Positions 1 through 6,890 of a DNA stretch of 18,724 bases are shown piece after piece. Location of the stretch: contig JAOZSN010000048.1 in the NCBI GenBank assembly GCA_029939635.1, positions 1 to 18,724 of the forward strand, given 5' to 3'. The notes under the pieces were generated by a model that worked only from the letters and a program-made list of their open reading frames with translations, had not been told where the DNA came from and did not search any database. The DNA comes from Deltaproteobacteria bacterium. GTDB taxonomy: Bacteria > Desulfobacterota > Desulfobulbia > Desulfobulbales > SURF-16. How positions within the stretch are numbered: the first letter of the stretch is position 1; each line of letters starts with the position of its first letter. The position numbers and the translations under genes are program-made.

Positions 1-1218
1 ATACCCCTGCTGCTCATTGGAGACCCGTCTCGTTTACGCCAGATTCTCATTAACCTCATTGGTAATGCTGTCAAATTTACTGACAATGGCGAAGTAAATC
101 TGCGTGTCCAACTTAAAAAACGACACGCCAAGAAAATCCTCCTCAAATTCAGCATCACGGATACGGGAATCGGCCTAAGCAAAGAACAACAGCTCGACAT
201 CTTTGACAGCTTTACCCAAGCCGACACCTCCACCACCCGCAAATATGGTGGCACAGGCTTAGGCCTTGCTATCAGCCGCCAACTCACCGGACTTATGAAG
301 GGAAAAATCGGTGTTACGAGCACCCTTGGTAAGGGTGCCAGCTTTTGGTTCACTGCTCAGCTTGACATCCCAGGCGAAAAATATATCGTTGCTGACCAGA
401 ATACCCAGCCACACCCCTCCCCACCCAAAAACAATCATCTTAAATTCAAGGCGCGGGTACTCCTGGCAGAAGACACTCCCACCAATCAGGTGGTGGGCCA
501 AATTATGCTGGAAGAGTTAGGCTGTGTTGTTGACCTTGCTATAAACGGTAAACATGCCGCAGAGATGGCAGCCAAGAACAACTACGACATCATTCTCATG
601 GATTGCCAAATGCCAGTGATGGATGGCTACGAAGCCACCACCGCTATTCAGCACTTACAAAAATCTGGCCAGGCTCCCCCCATTATCGCAGTGACTGCAC
701 ATGCCATGGGCGGTGATCGTCAGAAATGCCTGGAGGCTGGCATGGATGATTACCTCAGCAAACCATTCAGCGACCAGCAATTGCGAGACATACTAAAAAA
801 ATGGTTACCGGCCACCACCTTTATCACGCCGGCCACTTACCCTGGCCAAGAAGAAAACAAATCATCAAACGGCGCACCAGCCCATCTTAATTTGCACCTC
901 TTTCGCGAATTCACCGAGCATAAACATGCTGAAGCCAGTAACGCAATTCTTTCAACCTTTCAGGAGGAATGCCCCACCCTGCTCACAACTCTGCACCAGG
1001 CCATTAAAAATGATGACCACAAGGCCATGGCCGATGCCGCCACTATCATCCGCCACAGAAGCCAACAGTTTGGTGCGGAACGCCTGGCCAAACTTTGCCT
1101 GGTAATGGAGTTACTCGGCCGTAATCATCCCCTCAACACAGAGGTGGGATTTGAGGTATGCCAAGAAATGGAAGAAGAATTTGCGCTACTTACGGAAAGA
1201 ATCCAAGAGATAAGCTAG
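1..1218 (+). CDS. Hybrid sensor histidine kinase, C-terminal part (5' end outside window)
   Basis: Frame 1 is open from the first base, so the sensor and dimerisation/His parts lie upstream; 405 residues are visible. The HATPase domain has an N-box at window residues 17-26 (INLIGNAVKF), a G1 box at 54-59 (DTGIGL) and a G2 box at 83-89 (GGTGLGL). A receiver domain follows, with acidic pocket E157/D158, phosphoacceptor D201 in LMDCQMPVMDG, and K254 in LSKPF. The tail (about 290-400) fits the HPt helical pattern (FQEECPTLL, then FGAERLAKLC), but the position that should carry the active histidine is threonine (residue 348, codon 1042-1044). The known role of the class is autophosphorylation and phosphotransfer to its own receiver and a downstream regulator. 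The receiver-only gene 46 bases downstream is a plausible partner (inference). The stimulus cannot be read from this part. Confidence 0.93.
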   Translation: MPLLLIGDPSRLRQILINLIGNAVKFTDNGEVNLRVQLKKRHAKKILLKFSITDTGIGLSKEQQLDIFDSFTQADTSTTRKYGGTGLGLAISRQLTGLMKGKIGVTSTLGKGASFWFTAQLDIPGEKYIVADQNTQPHPSPPKNNHLKFKARVLLAEDTPTNQVVGQIMLEELGCVVDLAINGKHAAEMAAKNNYDIILMDCQMPVMDGYEATTAIQHLQKSGQAPPIIAVTAHAMGGDRQKCLEAGMDDYLSKPFSDQQLRDILKKWLPATTFITPATYPGQEENKSSNGAPAHLNLHLFREFTEHKHAEASNAILSTFQEECPTLLTTLHQAIKNDDHKAMADAATIIRHRSQQFGAERLAKLCLVMELLGRNHPLNTEVGFEVCQEMEEEFALLTERIQEIS

Positions 1219-1264
1219 AAAATAATGGCTATAAAGAAAATATAAAAGATGGTACATACCCTCC

Positions 1265-1645
1265 ATGCCTCCTAAAAATATTCTCATCATCGACGACGAA
1301 GAGCTCCTCAGAGGACTCTTTACCATGGCTTTACGCCAGGAAGGCTATACTGTTTTCCAAGCTGGCAGTGCGCAGGAGGCCATTGATCTGCTGCAGAATT
1401 CCACGTGTCAGGTTATTTTTTCAGACATCAATTTGCCTGATATGGATGGCATTGAACTCTGCCGCCAACTATGCCAAGATATCCCCATGGTACAGATCCA
1501 CGCCATAACAGGAGACATCAATCGCCTTGAAGAACGCCTCTCCGCAGACTCCCCCTTTGCCAGCCATCTCGGCAAACCCATTGAAATTGCCCATCTGCTA
1601 GCCACAGCCGCCACCTCTTTTGAACAGCTGCAGGGCTGGACCTAA
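1265..1645 (+). CDS. Receiver-only response regulator (CheY-like, 126 aa)
   Basis: A single receiver domain fills the whole protein. The acidic pocket is D10/D11 (IIDDEE), the phosphoacceptor D54 (FSDINLPDMDG), the switch threonine T82 (AITGD) and the conserved lysine K104 (LGKP). There is no output domain, so it must act by protein contact or as a phosphorelay intermediate. It follows the hybrid kinase on the same strand with a 46-base gap and is likely co-transcribed. The ATG at 1265 puts the first beta strand right at the N terminus, as in CheY-type proteins; no strong Shine-Dalgarno sequence precedes it. The partner and target are unknown. Confidence 0.88.
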   Translation: MPPKNILIIDDEELLRGLFTMALRQEGYTVFQAGSAQEAIDLLQNSTCQVIFSDINLPDMDGIELCRQLCQDIPMVQIHAITGDINRLEERLSADSPFASHLGKPIEIAHLLATAATSFEQLQGWT

Positions 1646-1650
1646 AGCCC

Positions 1651-1830
1651 ATGGACACTAATAATGATACACCACCAACCTGCCCTAGCTGTGGGGCTCA
1701 GGCCAAATCAACTTTTTCACGGGTGAGTGCCGTTTTCACCTCTCCCGCGAAGAATGCCCTGAATTTTGTGGCTTCGGTTATCTTCTGAACGAAAAAACAT
1801 CAACGCCTGCCAAAGCCCCCCTCCTGGGCA
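1651..1830 (+). pseudogene. Remnant of a small Cys-rich (zinc-ribbon-like) protein, frameshifted
   Basis: An ATG five bases after the regulator's stop opens a 45-codon frame beginning MDTNNDTPPTCPSCGAQAKS, with a CxxC knuckle. That frame then loses protein-like character. From about base 1716 the -1 frame continues with a clearly Cys-patterned stretch (GECRFHLSREECPEFCGFGY), giving C-x8-C-x3-C. The switch falls in a run of five T (1713-1717), so one missing T would restore a single CxxC...C...C...C protein. The -1 frame has no stop before the terminator at 1826 and runs on to 2072, which argues against programmed frameshifting and for decay, or else a sequencing error. The family is not recognised. 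No clear ribosome site is visible. Confidence 0.45.
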
Positions 1831-1874
1831 TAAAAAAACGCCGAGCAACTTTAGCTCGGCGTTTTTTTATGCCC
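1826..1874. terminator. Bidirectional intrinsic terminator (perfect 21-bp inverted repeat)
   Basis: Bases 1826-1846 and 1854-1874 are exact reverse complements around a 7-base loop (AACTTTA). The core stem is CGCCGAGC/GCTCGGCG, flanked by seven A on the left and seven T on the right, so a U-tract follows the GC-rich stem on either strand. It sits between the convergent response-regulator/remnant genes (+) and the repeat protein (-), whose stop is 18 bases away, and can end transcription of both. Confidence 0.92.
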
Positions 1875-1892
1875 TTTTATTATTCCGAACAA

Positions 1893-4800
1893 CTACTTCA
1901 TAACCACCGAGTTCTTATTGGACTTTTTGCCACCGGTGGCAACATTGATATTCTGGCCGAAACTAAAAAGGCTATCGGTATCATTAACTGTTATGCCACG
2001 CCCGGAAACCACATGCACATTGCGGGCGCTACTACCGTTCTTGATGATAACCGCCCCAGAGTTTGCTTCTGAATTACTGCCAATGGCAACATTAATCGCG
2101 GCATGCCCCTTCACCCTGGTGGAAATATTGCCGCGCACATTAGCGTTGCTTATTTTAACCGTACCCATATTTGCTTCAGAATTGCGCCCCAGGGCCGCAT
2201 TAATGGCTCCACCAGAGACCTTTGTATTGATATTACCCTTCACATTACTGCCAGAGATAATGGTTGAGGCCATATTAGCCTCAGAACCCTTACCAAGAGC
2301 AACATTAAGACCGGCGCCAGTAACCTTATTCGAGATATTCCCCTTCACGGTGCTATTCTTAATATTGGCAGCAGCCTGATTTGCCGTTGATCTACTGCCC
2401 AAGGCCACATTAAGGGCAGCGCCAGAGACCTTATTACTGATATTGCCCTGCACATTACTATTTCTAATATTAACCGCAGCCTGATTGGCCGTTGAACCAC
2501 TACCAAGGGCCACGTTAAGAGCAGCGCCAGCCACCCGGTTATTAATATTTCCACTATAATTACTGTTGCTGATATTCGTGGCGGCCTGATTAGCCGTTGA
2601 CTTGCTCCCTAAGGCCACATTGAGCCCTGCTCCAGCCACAGTATTTTTGATATTACCTTTCACCGTACTATTGCTAATATTTGTGGCGGCTTGATTCGCG
2701 GTAGACTTATTGCCCAGGGCTACGTTCAAACCAGCCCCACCTACCGTATTGGTTATACTACCGCGAACCTTGCTATTTTTGATATTCGTTGCTGCTTGAT
2801 TTGCGGTGGCCTTATTGCCCAAGGCAACATTAAGACCAGCGCCGCCAACTGTATTGGTCATATTACCACGAACATCACTATTCTTGATATTCGTGGCAGC
2901 CTGGTTTGCAGTGGCCTTATTACCCAAGGCAACATTGAGACCTGCTCCAGCGACGGTGTTGGTCATATTACCACTGACCTTACTATTCTTGATATTCACC
3001 GCCGCCTGGTTGGCGGTAGCCTTATTGCCCAAGGCAACATTGAGGCCAGCCCCGCCCACAGTATTGACCATATTACCGCTGACCTTACTATTCTTGATAT
3101 TCACTGCTGCCTGGTTGGAGGTAGCTTTATTGCCCAGGGCAACGTTAAGACCAGCACCAGCCACAGTATTGACCATATTACCGCTGACCTTACTATTCTT
3201 GATATTCACTGCTGCCTGGTTGGAGGTAGCTTTATTGCCCAGGGCAACGTTAAGACCAGCACCACCAACCGTGTTAATTGCATTGCCCTTGACATTACTA
3301 TTTTTCAAATTCACTGCAGCCTGGTTACTTGTTGCCCCACCCCCCAGGGCGACATTAAGGCCAGCACCAACAACGGTATTAACTGCCGCCCCTTTATAGT
3401 TGCTGTTTTTCATATTCACGGCAGCTTGATTGGCGGTGGATTTATTACCAAGGGCAACATTGAGACCCGCACCACCAACCGTATTAACCATGGCACCAGA
3501 ACCCTTACTGTTCTTCATGTTAATGGCAGCCTGGTTGGCGGTTGACTTATTACCCAAAGCAACATTGGTTGGAGCAACACCAGCATTTGTGTTAATGGCC
3601 GCCCCTTTAAATGAAGAATTTTCCATATCCAATGCAGACTGACTGGCCTTGGCTCCCTTACCTAAGGCAACATTTGTATTGGCTATACCAAGGGTAGTGT
3701 TCACAGCTGCCCCGGTAAACGTGCTCGATTTCATCCGGGTTGCGGCCTGATTAGCACGGGAATTATTTCCTAAAGCAACATTGGTATTGGCCTTACCCAC
3801 TGCCGTATTAACAAAAGCACCTGTACCCTTGCTGTTTTCCATGGAGGTGGAGACCTGATTAGCCTCGGCCCCCTTACCCAGGGCAACATTGGTATTAACT
3901 AGACCGACATTGGTATTAATAGCTGCCCCTTTCAGGCTGCTGTTCTTCATAGATATTGAGGTTTGATTAGCCGTTGATCCCTTGCCCAAGGCAACATTGG
4001 TATTGACCTTACCCACCGAGGTATTAACCAATGCCCCCTGCACCGTGGAATTTTTCATATTCATGGAGGATTGGTTGGCTGTTGAATCCTTACCCAAGGC
4101 CACATTGGTCGTCACCGTGCCAACGCTGGTATTAATTGCAGCTCCCTGCAATTTGCCACCCTTCATATTAATGGATGACTGGTTGGCCTGAGAGCCTTTA
4201 CCCAAGGCAACGTTAGTCTGCACCTCGCCCACGGTGGTGTTAACCATTGCCCCCTGCACCTTGCCACCAGCATTAATGGAGGCCTGATTGGCAGAAGAAT
4301 TCTTACCCAAGGCCACATTCGTCTGCACATTTCCTGTGGAGGTATTGATCAAGGCGCCCTGTACCTTGCCGTTAATAGCAACCGAGCCCTGACTGGCTTT
4401 GGCATTCTTACCAAGGGCTACATTGGTCATGGTCTTACCAAGAGAGGTATTTACCCCTATTCCGGTGAGATTGCCATTTTTCCCTGTGATGGAACTCTGG
4501 TTGGCCTTACTTCCACTGCCTAGGGCCACATTGGTCTGAATATTGCTAGAAGAGGTATTAACCAGGCCACCCTTAATATGGGTATTTTTGGTATTAATCG
4601 AGGATTGATTTGCGCTGGAGTTCTTGCCAAGGGCCACATTGACATTGGTTTTACTGTTATTGGTGTTGATGGTAGCCCCTTTCATGGAGCCCCCCATCTT
4701 CACCGAGCCCTGACTCGCAGAAGCATTACGACCAATAGCCACGTTAACATTGGTCTTGCCCTTATTCTGGTTAATAAGCGCACCACCCATATCCAGATTT

Positions 4801-4976
4801 TTAAGGACAACTGAACCTTGATTGGCTTCGGAATCTCGTCCTATAGCCACATTGACATCATTTTTAATATTCGCAGGCCTATTGGCCACCACACCTTTGA
4901 TATTTGAACCAGCGAAAGATAAAGGGGCTGGTAGTAAAAGGGCAGTCATGGCTGCCACTAACAATATTTTTTTCAT
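1893..4976 (-). CDS. Large secreted tandem-repeat protein (27 repeats of 35-36 aa), function unknown
   Basis: 1027 residues. A signal peptide (MKKILLVAAMTALLLPAPLSFA, cleavage near residue 22) is followed by about 18 residues and then 27 repeats from residue 42 to about 996. A short tail ends in a partial repeat. The repeat consensus is roughly N-V-A-L-G-x-x-S/A-T-A-N-Q-A-A-x-N-I-K-N-S-x-V-x-G-N-x-x-N-T-V. There is no Cys or Trp and hardly any aromatic residue; composition is dominated by N, A, G, S, V and K. Each repeat holds two similar half-motifs of 17-18 residues, which suggests a beta-solenoid (inference). NVALGxxSxAN resembles YadA/Hep-Hag head motifs, and G..S.AN.Q faintly resembles curlin repeats. 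There is no C-terminal beta-barrel anchor, LPXTG or PEP-CTERM signal, so it is probably released or assembled outside the cell. AAGGAG lies 7 bases before the ATG. A sigma-54 promoter is at 5268-5283. Possible roles are adhesin, matrix fibre or surface layer; none is proven. Confidence 0.85.
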   Translation of the reverse strand: MKKILLVAAMTALLLPAPLSFAGSNIKGVVANRPANIKNDVNVAIGRDSEANQGSVVLKNLDMGGALINQNKGKTNVNVAIGRNASASQGSVKMGGSMKGATINTNNSKTNVNVALGKNSSANQSSINTKNTHIKGGLVNTSSSNIQTNVALGSGSKANQSSITGKNGNLTGIGVNTSLGKTMTNVALGKNAKASQGSVAINGKVQGALINTSTGNVQTNVALGKNSSANQASINAGGKVQGAMVNTTVGEVQTNVALGKGSQANQSSINMKGGKLQGAAINTSVGTVTTNVALGKDSTANQSSMNMKNSTVQGALVNTSVGKVNTNVALGKGSTANQTSISMKNSSLKGAAINTNVGLVNTNVALGKGAEANQVSTSMENSKGTGAFVNTAVGKANTNVALGNNSRANQAATRMKSSTFTGAAVNTTLGIANTNVALGKGAKASQSALDMENSSFKGAAINTNAGVAPTNVALGNKSTANQAAINMKNSKGSGAMVNTVGGAGLNVALGNKSTANQAAVNMKNSNYKGAAVNTVVGAGLNVALGGGATSNQAAVNLKNSNVKGNAINTVGGAGLNVALGNKATSNQAAVNIKNSKVSGNMVNTVAGAGLNVALGNKATSNQAAVNIKNSKVSGNMVNTVGGAGLNVALGNKATANQAAVNIKNSKVSGNMTNTVAGAGLNVALGNKATANQAATNIKNSDVRGNMTNTVGGAGLNVALGNKATANQAATNIKNSKVRGSITNTVGGAGLNVALGNKSTANQAATNISNSTVKGNIKNTVAGAGLNVALGSKSTANQAATNISNSNYSGNINNRVAGAALNVALGSGSTANQAAVNIRNSNVQGNISNKVSGAALNVALGSRSTANQAAANIKNSTVKGNISNKVTGAGLNVALGKGSEANMASTIISGSNVKGNINTKVSGGAINAALGRNSEANMGTVKISNANVRGNISTRVKGHAAINVAIGSNSEANSGAVIIKNGSSARNVHVVSGRGITVNDTDSLFSFGQNINVATGGKKSNKNSVVMK
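1989..4853 (-). repeat. Coding tandem repeat array, 108-bp units changing to 105-bp units
   Basis: The DNA behind the repeat protein is periodic. The GGCAAC core recurs at 3882, 3990 and 4098 (108-bp steps) in the part encoding the N-terminal repeats. TTCTTGATATTCAC recurs at 2986, 3091 and 3196 (105-bp steps) in the part encoding the later ones. The change, one codon lost between the NT.V motif and NVALG, lies near base 3570. Copies are much more alike in the 105-bp section, pointing to more recent amplification there. Confidence 0.9.
3056..3264 (-). repeat. Exact adjacent duplication of a 105-bp repeat unit
   Basis: Bases 3056-3159 and 3161-3264 are identical over 104 positions, offset by one 105-bp period. 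Neighbouring units differ at many third positions, so this pair is a very recent duplication or gene-conversion product within the array, and a likely site of copy-number change. Confidence 0.85.
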
Positions 4977-5054
4977 AACAATACTCCTTAAGAGCTACGC
5001 TCTCTCTCCCTGAATAAATTTCAGTACAAGCTCACCAGTACCTCATCTTCGCCT

Positions 5055-5100
5055 ATTTGGGACTTCTCGAGTAGCACCAGTACACTTCGAAGTCCCAAAT
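5055..5100 (-). other. Inverted repeat (12-bp arms) in the leader of the repeat-protein gene
   Basis: ATTTGGGACTTC (5055-5066) and GAAGTCCCAAAT (5089-5100) are perfect complements around a 22-base loop. In the predicted transcript the structure lies about 80 bases before the start codon. No U-tract follows it, so it is not an ordinary terminator. CACCAGTAC occurs at about 5033 and 5075, and a related GCACTGGTG lies inverted near 5115, so more complex alternative pairing is possible. It could be a regulator-binding dyad, an mRNA-stabilising leader structure or a small-RNA target; the function is unknown. Confidence 0.6.
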
Positions 5101-5267
5101 GAACGAATCTAAGGCACTGGTGTACTTGTACAGTTTAGAGTTGCCCCTAAATTCCAGATGGAGGTGAACGATTACAAATTTCAAAACACTCTAATATGTA
5201 TAGATACTATAAACTTAATTTTCAGCTTTAAAGATCTTTTTCATTTCCATCCTCAAAAGATAGTACT

Positions 5268-5283
5268 AGCAAATGGCATACCA
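5268..5283 (-). promoter_or_regulatory. Sigma-54 (RpoN) -24/-12 promoter for the repeat-protein gene
   Basis: On the minus strand the sequence is TGGTATGCCATTTGCT. Against the consensus TGGCACRNNNNTTGCW, the GG and GC dinucleotides are exactly 10 bases apart, TTGCW matches fully, and only two specified positions (C to T twice) differ. The expected start of transcription is near 5256, giving a leader of about 280 bases. It would need an enhancer-binding protein; PrsR, encoded in this window, is one candidate (inference). Confidence 0.72.
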
Positions 5284-5474
5284 CACACAAATATACTTCC
5301 AAAGATACGTATTTTCAACAATATATACTAAACAAAATCCCACCACAGCAACGCAAGCTCTAACAAAGAAAGAATCAGCCCTCTCCACCGACAACTCTTG
5401 TAGCAAAACAGAACAGATAACAAATCTTTACCCCGCCCCCCTGTCCTAATTCAGGACACCAGCCACCCCCTCCC

Positions 5475-5499
5475 TAAAATTGTCCGGTATCCGAACAAT
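5475..5499 (-). terminator. Possible terminator after the trxC / cysteine-protein pair
   Basis: ATTGTCCGG (5479-5487) and CCGAACAAT (5491-5499) can form a 9-bp stem with one G-U pair and a 3-base loop. In the minus-strand transcript it is followed by a short U run only. It lies 17 bases beyond the stop at 5516. A second small hairpin (TGTCCT/AGGACA, 5442-5458) follows. The U-tract is weak, so efficiency is uncertain. Confidence 0.4.
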
Positions 5500-5515
5500 A
5501 GGGCTATAAAAACGA

Positions 5516-5749
5516 CTAATTCCGCCGTTTGGTGCCAGAATAGGTGAAGGCCTTGGCCACCATCTTGACGTAACTCCCCTTATCAATGCCAACCTCTTTC
5601 CCACAGTGACAGCGAATTTTATGACCATCATGAAACGAGCCGTATATCTTATCAATACACGCCTTATGACAGCGCAACACCTCACCTGGACCTATTTTAT
5701 CATAGCGCCATAGTTTTTTCTTACAGGCTGCGCATTTTAAGACAAGCAT
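5516..5749 (-). CDS. Small multi-cysteine (probable zinc-binding) protein, 77 aa
   Basis: The ATG at 5749 is preferred: it begins MLVLKCAACKKKLWRYDKIG and lies just after the thioredoxin stop (7-base gap). The frame extends upstream to 5794, but that would overlap the thioredoxin gene, and the extra residues look like antisense of its C terminus. Cysteines C6, C9, C27, C31, C47 and C49 form a CxxC...CxxxC...CxC pattern typical of small metal-binding ribbons. The rest is basic and has no membrane segment, so it is cytoplasmic. It follows trxC closely and is likely co-transcribed, which suggests a redox or metal-related job, but no specific function is recognised. Confidence 0.75.
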   Translation of the reverse strand: MLVLKCAACKKKLWRYDKIGPGEVLRCHKACIDKIYGSFHDGHKIRCHCGKEVGIDKGSYVKMVAKAFTYSGTKRRN

Positions 5750-5756
5750 ACTATTC

Positions 5757-6188
5757 TCATGTATGGTTACGCACCCAGTCAATAATGCCATCACTACTCA
5801 TGGCACCAGACTGCCTGGCCACCTCTCGACCATTCTTAACCAACACCATGGTGGGAATAGAGCGAATATGCCAACTATTGCCCAGGGATGGCTCTACCTC
5901 AGTATTAACCTTAACCAATCGAACCTGGGGCTCCAGAGCCTGGGCAGCTTGAGCAAAGGCAGGAGCCATCATTTTACAAGGCCCACACCAGGGTGCCCAA
6001 AAATCGATGAGCACAGGAATCTGACTGCGGCCCACATGGGCCTGAAAACTTTTGTAATTCACCTCAACAGCTGACCCGCTAAACAGCTTCACCTGACATT
6101 TGCCACAGACTGGATCATCCTCTAATTTTGCGACCGGCACCCTGTTTACCCCATGGCAATGGGGACAGACAACATGAACACTTTCCAT
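5757..6188 (-). CDS. trxC: Thioredoxin 2 (TrxC-type, N-terminal zinc knuckle)
   Basis: 143 residues, close to the usual length for TrxC. The N terminus carries two CxxC pairs (C8/C11 in CPHC, C27/C30 in CGKC) that bind zinc in this family. The thioredoxin fold follows, with active site W66-C-G-P-C70 (FWAPWCGPCKMMAP) and the cis-proline segment SIPTM. It reduces protein disulfides in the cytoplasm using electrons from thioredoxin reductase; in E. coli TrxC is linked to oxidative stress. The start is supported by a strong GGGAGGAG ribosome site before the ATG at 6188. A small cysteine protein follows 7 bases downstream. It diverges from the YkgJ-like gene across about 106 bases. Confidence 0.95.
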   Translation of the reverse strand: MESVHVVCPHCHGVNRVPVAKLEDDPVCGKCQVKLFSGSAVEVNYKSFQAHVGRSQIPVLIDFWAPWCGPCKMMAPAFAQAAQALEPQVRLVKVNTEVEPSLGNSWHIRSIPTMVLVKNGREVARQSGAMSSDGIIDWVRNHT

Positions 6189-6294
6189 ACTTTTTTACTC
6201 CTCCCAAAACAACATAAGTCATTTCAAATTATGTCATGCCATGGTAGACAAAAAAGAATACCCCAACCTGACACCTAACACCTAAAGCATAAAC

Positions 6295-6846
6295 ATGTTT
6301 ACCAAACTTTGCCACCTCTACGATTTTGTAGATAAAACCGTAGAAAAGATATATGCCAGCCACCCCAAAGAAATCCATTGCAAGCGTGGCTGTGCAGATT
6401 GCTGCCATGCCATGTTTGATATCTCTCTTATCGAGGCGTGCTACCTGGCCCAGCAATTACAGGCTGACCAGAAAATCATGCAAGATTCCAAAGAGGAAGC
6501 AACCACGGCCTTGACACAATTCCAACAAATACGCACAGAAGGAGGCGACCCAGCCCAGGCCCGTATCCGCTGTCCCCTACTTGACGAAAACAACGCCTGT
6601 CGCTGTTACCATGGCCGCCCTATTAATTGCCGAACCTATGGCACACCGACCATCATCCACGGCCAAGGCCATGTCTGCGGCCTTTCCGGCTTTGGTAAAG
6701 GAAGTAACTACCCCACCATTAATCTCCAGCCCTTACAAGAAAGTCTCTACACCTATTCTGAAGAGATCGCCCCTGGTCATGGCCAACAGCGCTTTACCAT
6801 TGCCCAGGTTATACTCGCCCCAGAGCGTTTTATCATTGCCACGTAA
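6295..6846 (+). CDS. YkgJ-family cysteine cluster protein (CxxxCxxCC)
   Basis: 183 residues. The N-terminal cluster is C29-x3-C33-x2-C36-C37 (HCKRGCADCCHA), followed by a second Cys group in RCPLLDENNACRCYHGRP and INCRTYG. This is the signature of the YkgJ/UPF0153 family, thought to bind zinc or an iron-sulfur cluster; the biochemical role is not settled. There is no signal peptide or membrane segment, so it is cytoplasmic. The ATG at 6295 is the only ATG after an in-frame TAA at 6283; no strong ribosome site is seen. The selenoprotein gene follows 44 bases later on the same strand, so the two may share a transcript and a metal-cluster theme (inference). Confidence 0.88.
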   Translation: MFTKLCHLYDFVDKTVEKIYASHPKEIHCKRGCADCCHAMFDISLIEACYLAQQLQADQKIMQDSKEEATTALTQFQQIRTEGGDPAQARIRCPLLDENNACRCYHGRPINCRTYGTPTIIHGQGHVCGLSGFGKGSNYPTINLQPLQESLYTYSEEIAPGHGQQRFTIAQVILAPERFIIAT

Positions 6847-6890
6847 TGGTACCCTTAATAACATCAACAATAATCTCGTGAGGAATTGTA

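Larger units (their letters stand above)
4977..5515. other. 539-base non-coding region upstream of the repeat-protein gene
   Basis: No convincing gene is seen on either strand; the open frames here are short and overlap the neighbouring gene in another frame. The region is AT-rich. It holds the ribosome site and long leader of the repeat-protein gene, a 12-bp inverted repeat (5055-5100), the sigma-54 promoter (5268-5283) and hairpins (5442-5458 and 5479-5499) just beyond the stop of the small cysteine protein. Bases 5284-5440, upstream of the promoter, would be the place for an enhancer-binding protein, but no clear dyad was recognised there. Confidence 0.7.

Noticed and set aside
1651..2072. 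Programmed -1 frameshift giving a long fusion protein
   Set aside because: The T run is not a proper X-XXY-YYZ slippery site, and the -1 frame would run through a strong terminator into antisense of the repeat gene.
1918..4814. Several long plus-strand open frames opposite the repeat protein (for example 2691-3545 and 2806-3399)
   Set aside because: They are periodic echoes of the 105/108-bp repeats read on the wrong strand, without ribosome sites, and no fold is recognisable.
1989..4853. CRISPR-like regular spacing
   Set aside because: The period is 105-108 bp with no unique spacers, and it lies in an uninterrupted coding frame with a signal peptide.
1893..4976. Classification as a YadA-type trimeric autotransporter or a curlin
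   Set aside because: The NVALG.xSxAN motif is similar to both at short range, but there is no YadA beta-barrel anchor, the repeat length does not fit either family, and no curli assembly genes are present in the window.
5750..5794. Extended start (5794) of the small cysteine protein
   Set aside because: It would overlap the trxC coding end, and the added residues are antisense-like; the ATG at 5749 gives a normal small ribbon protein.
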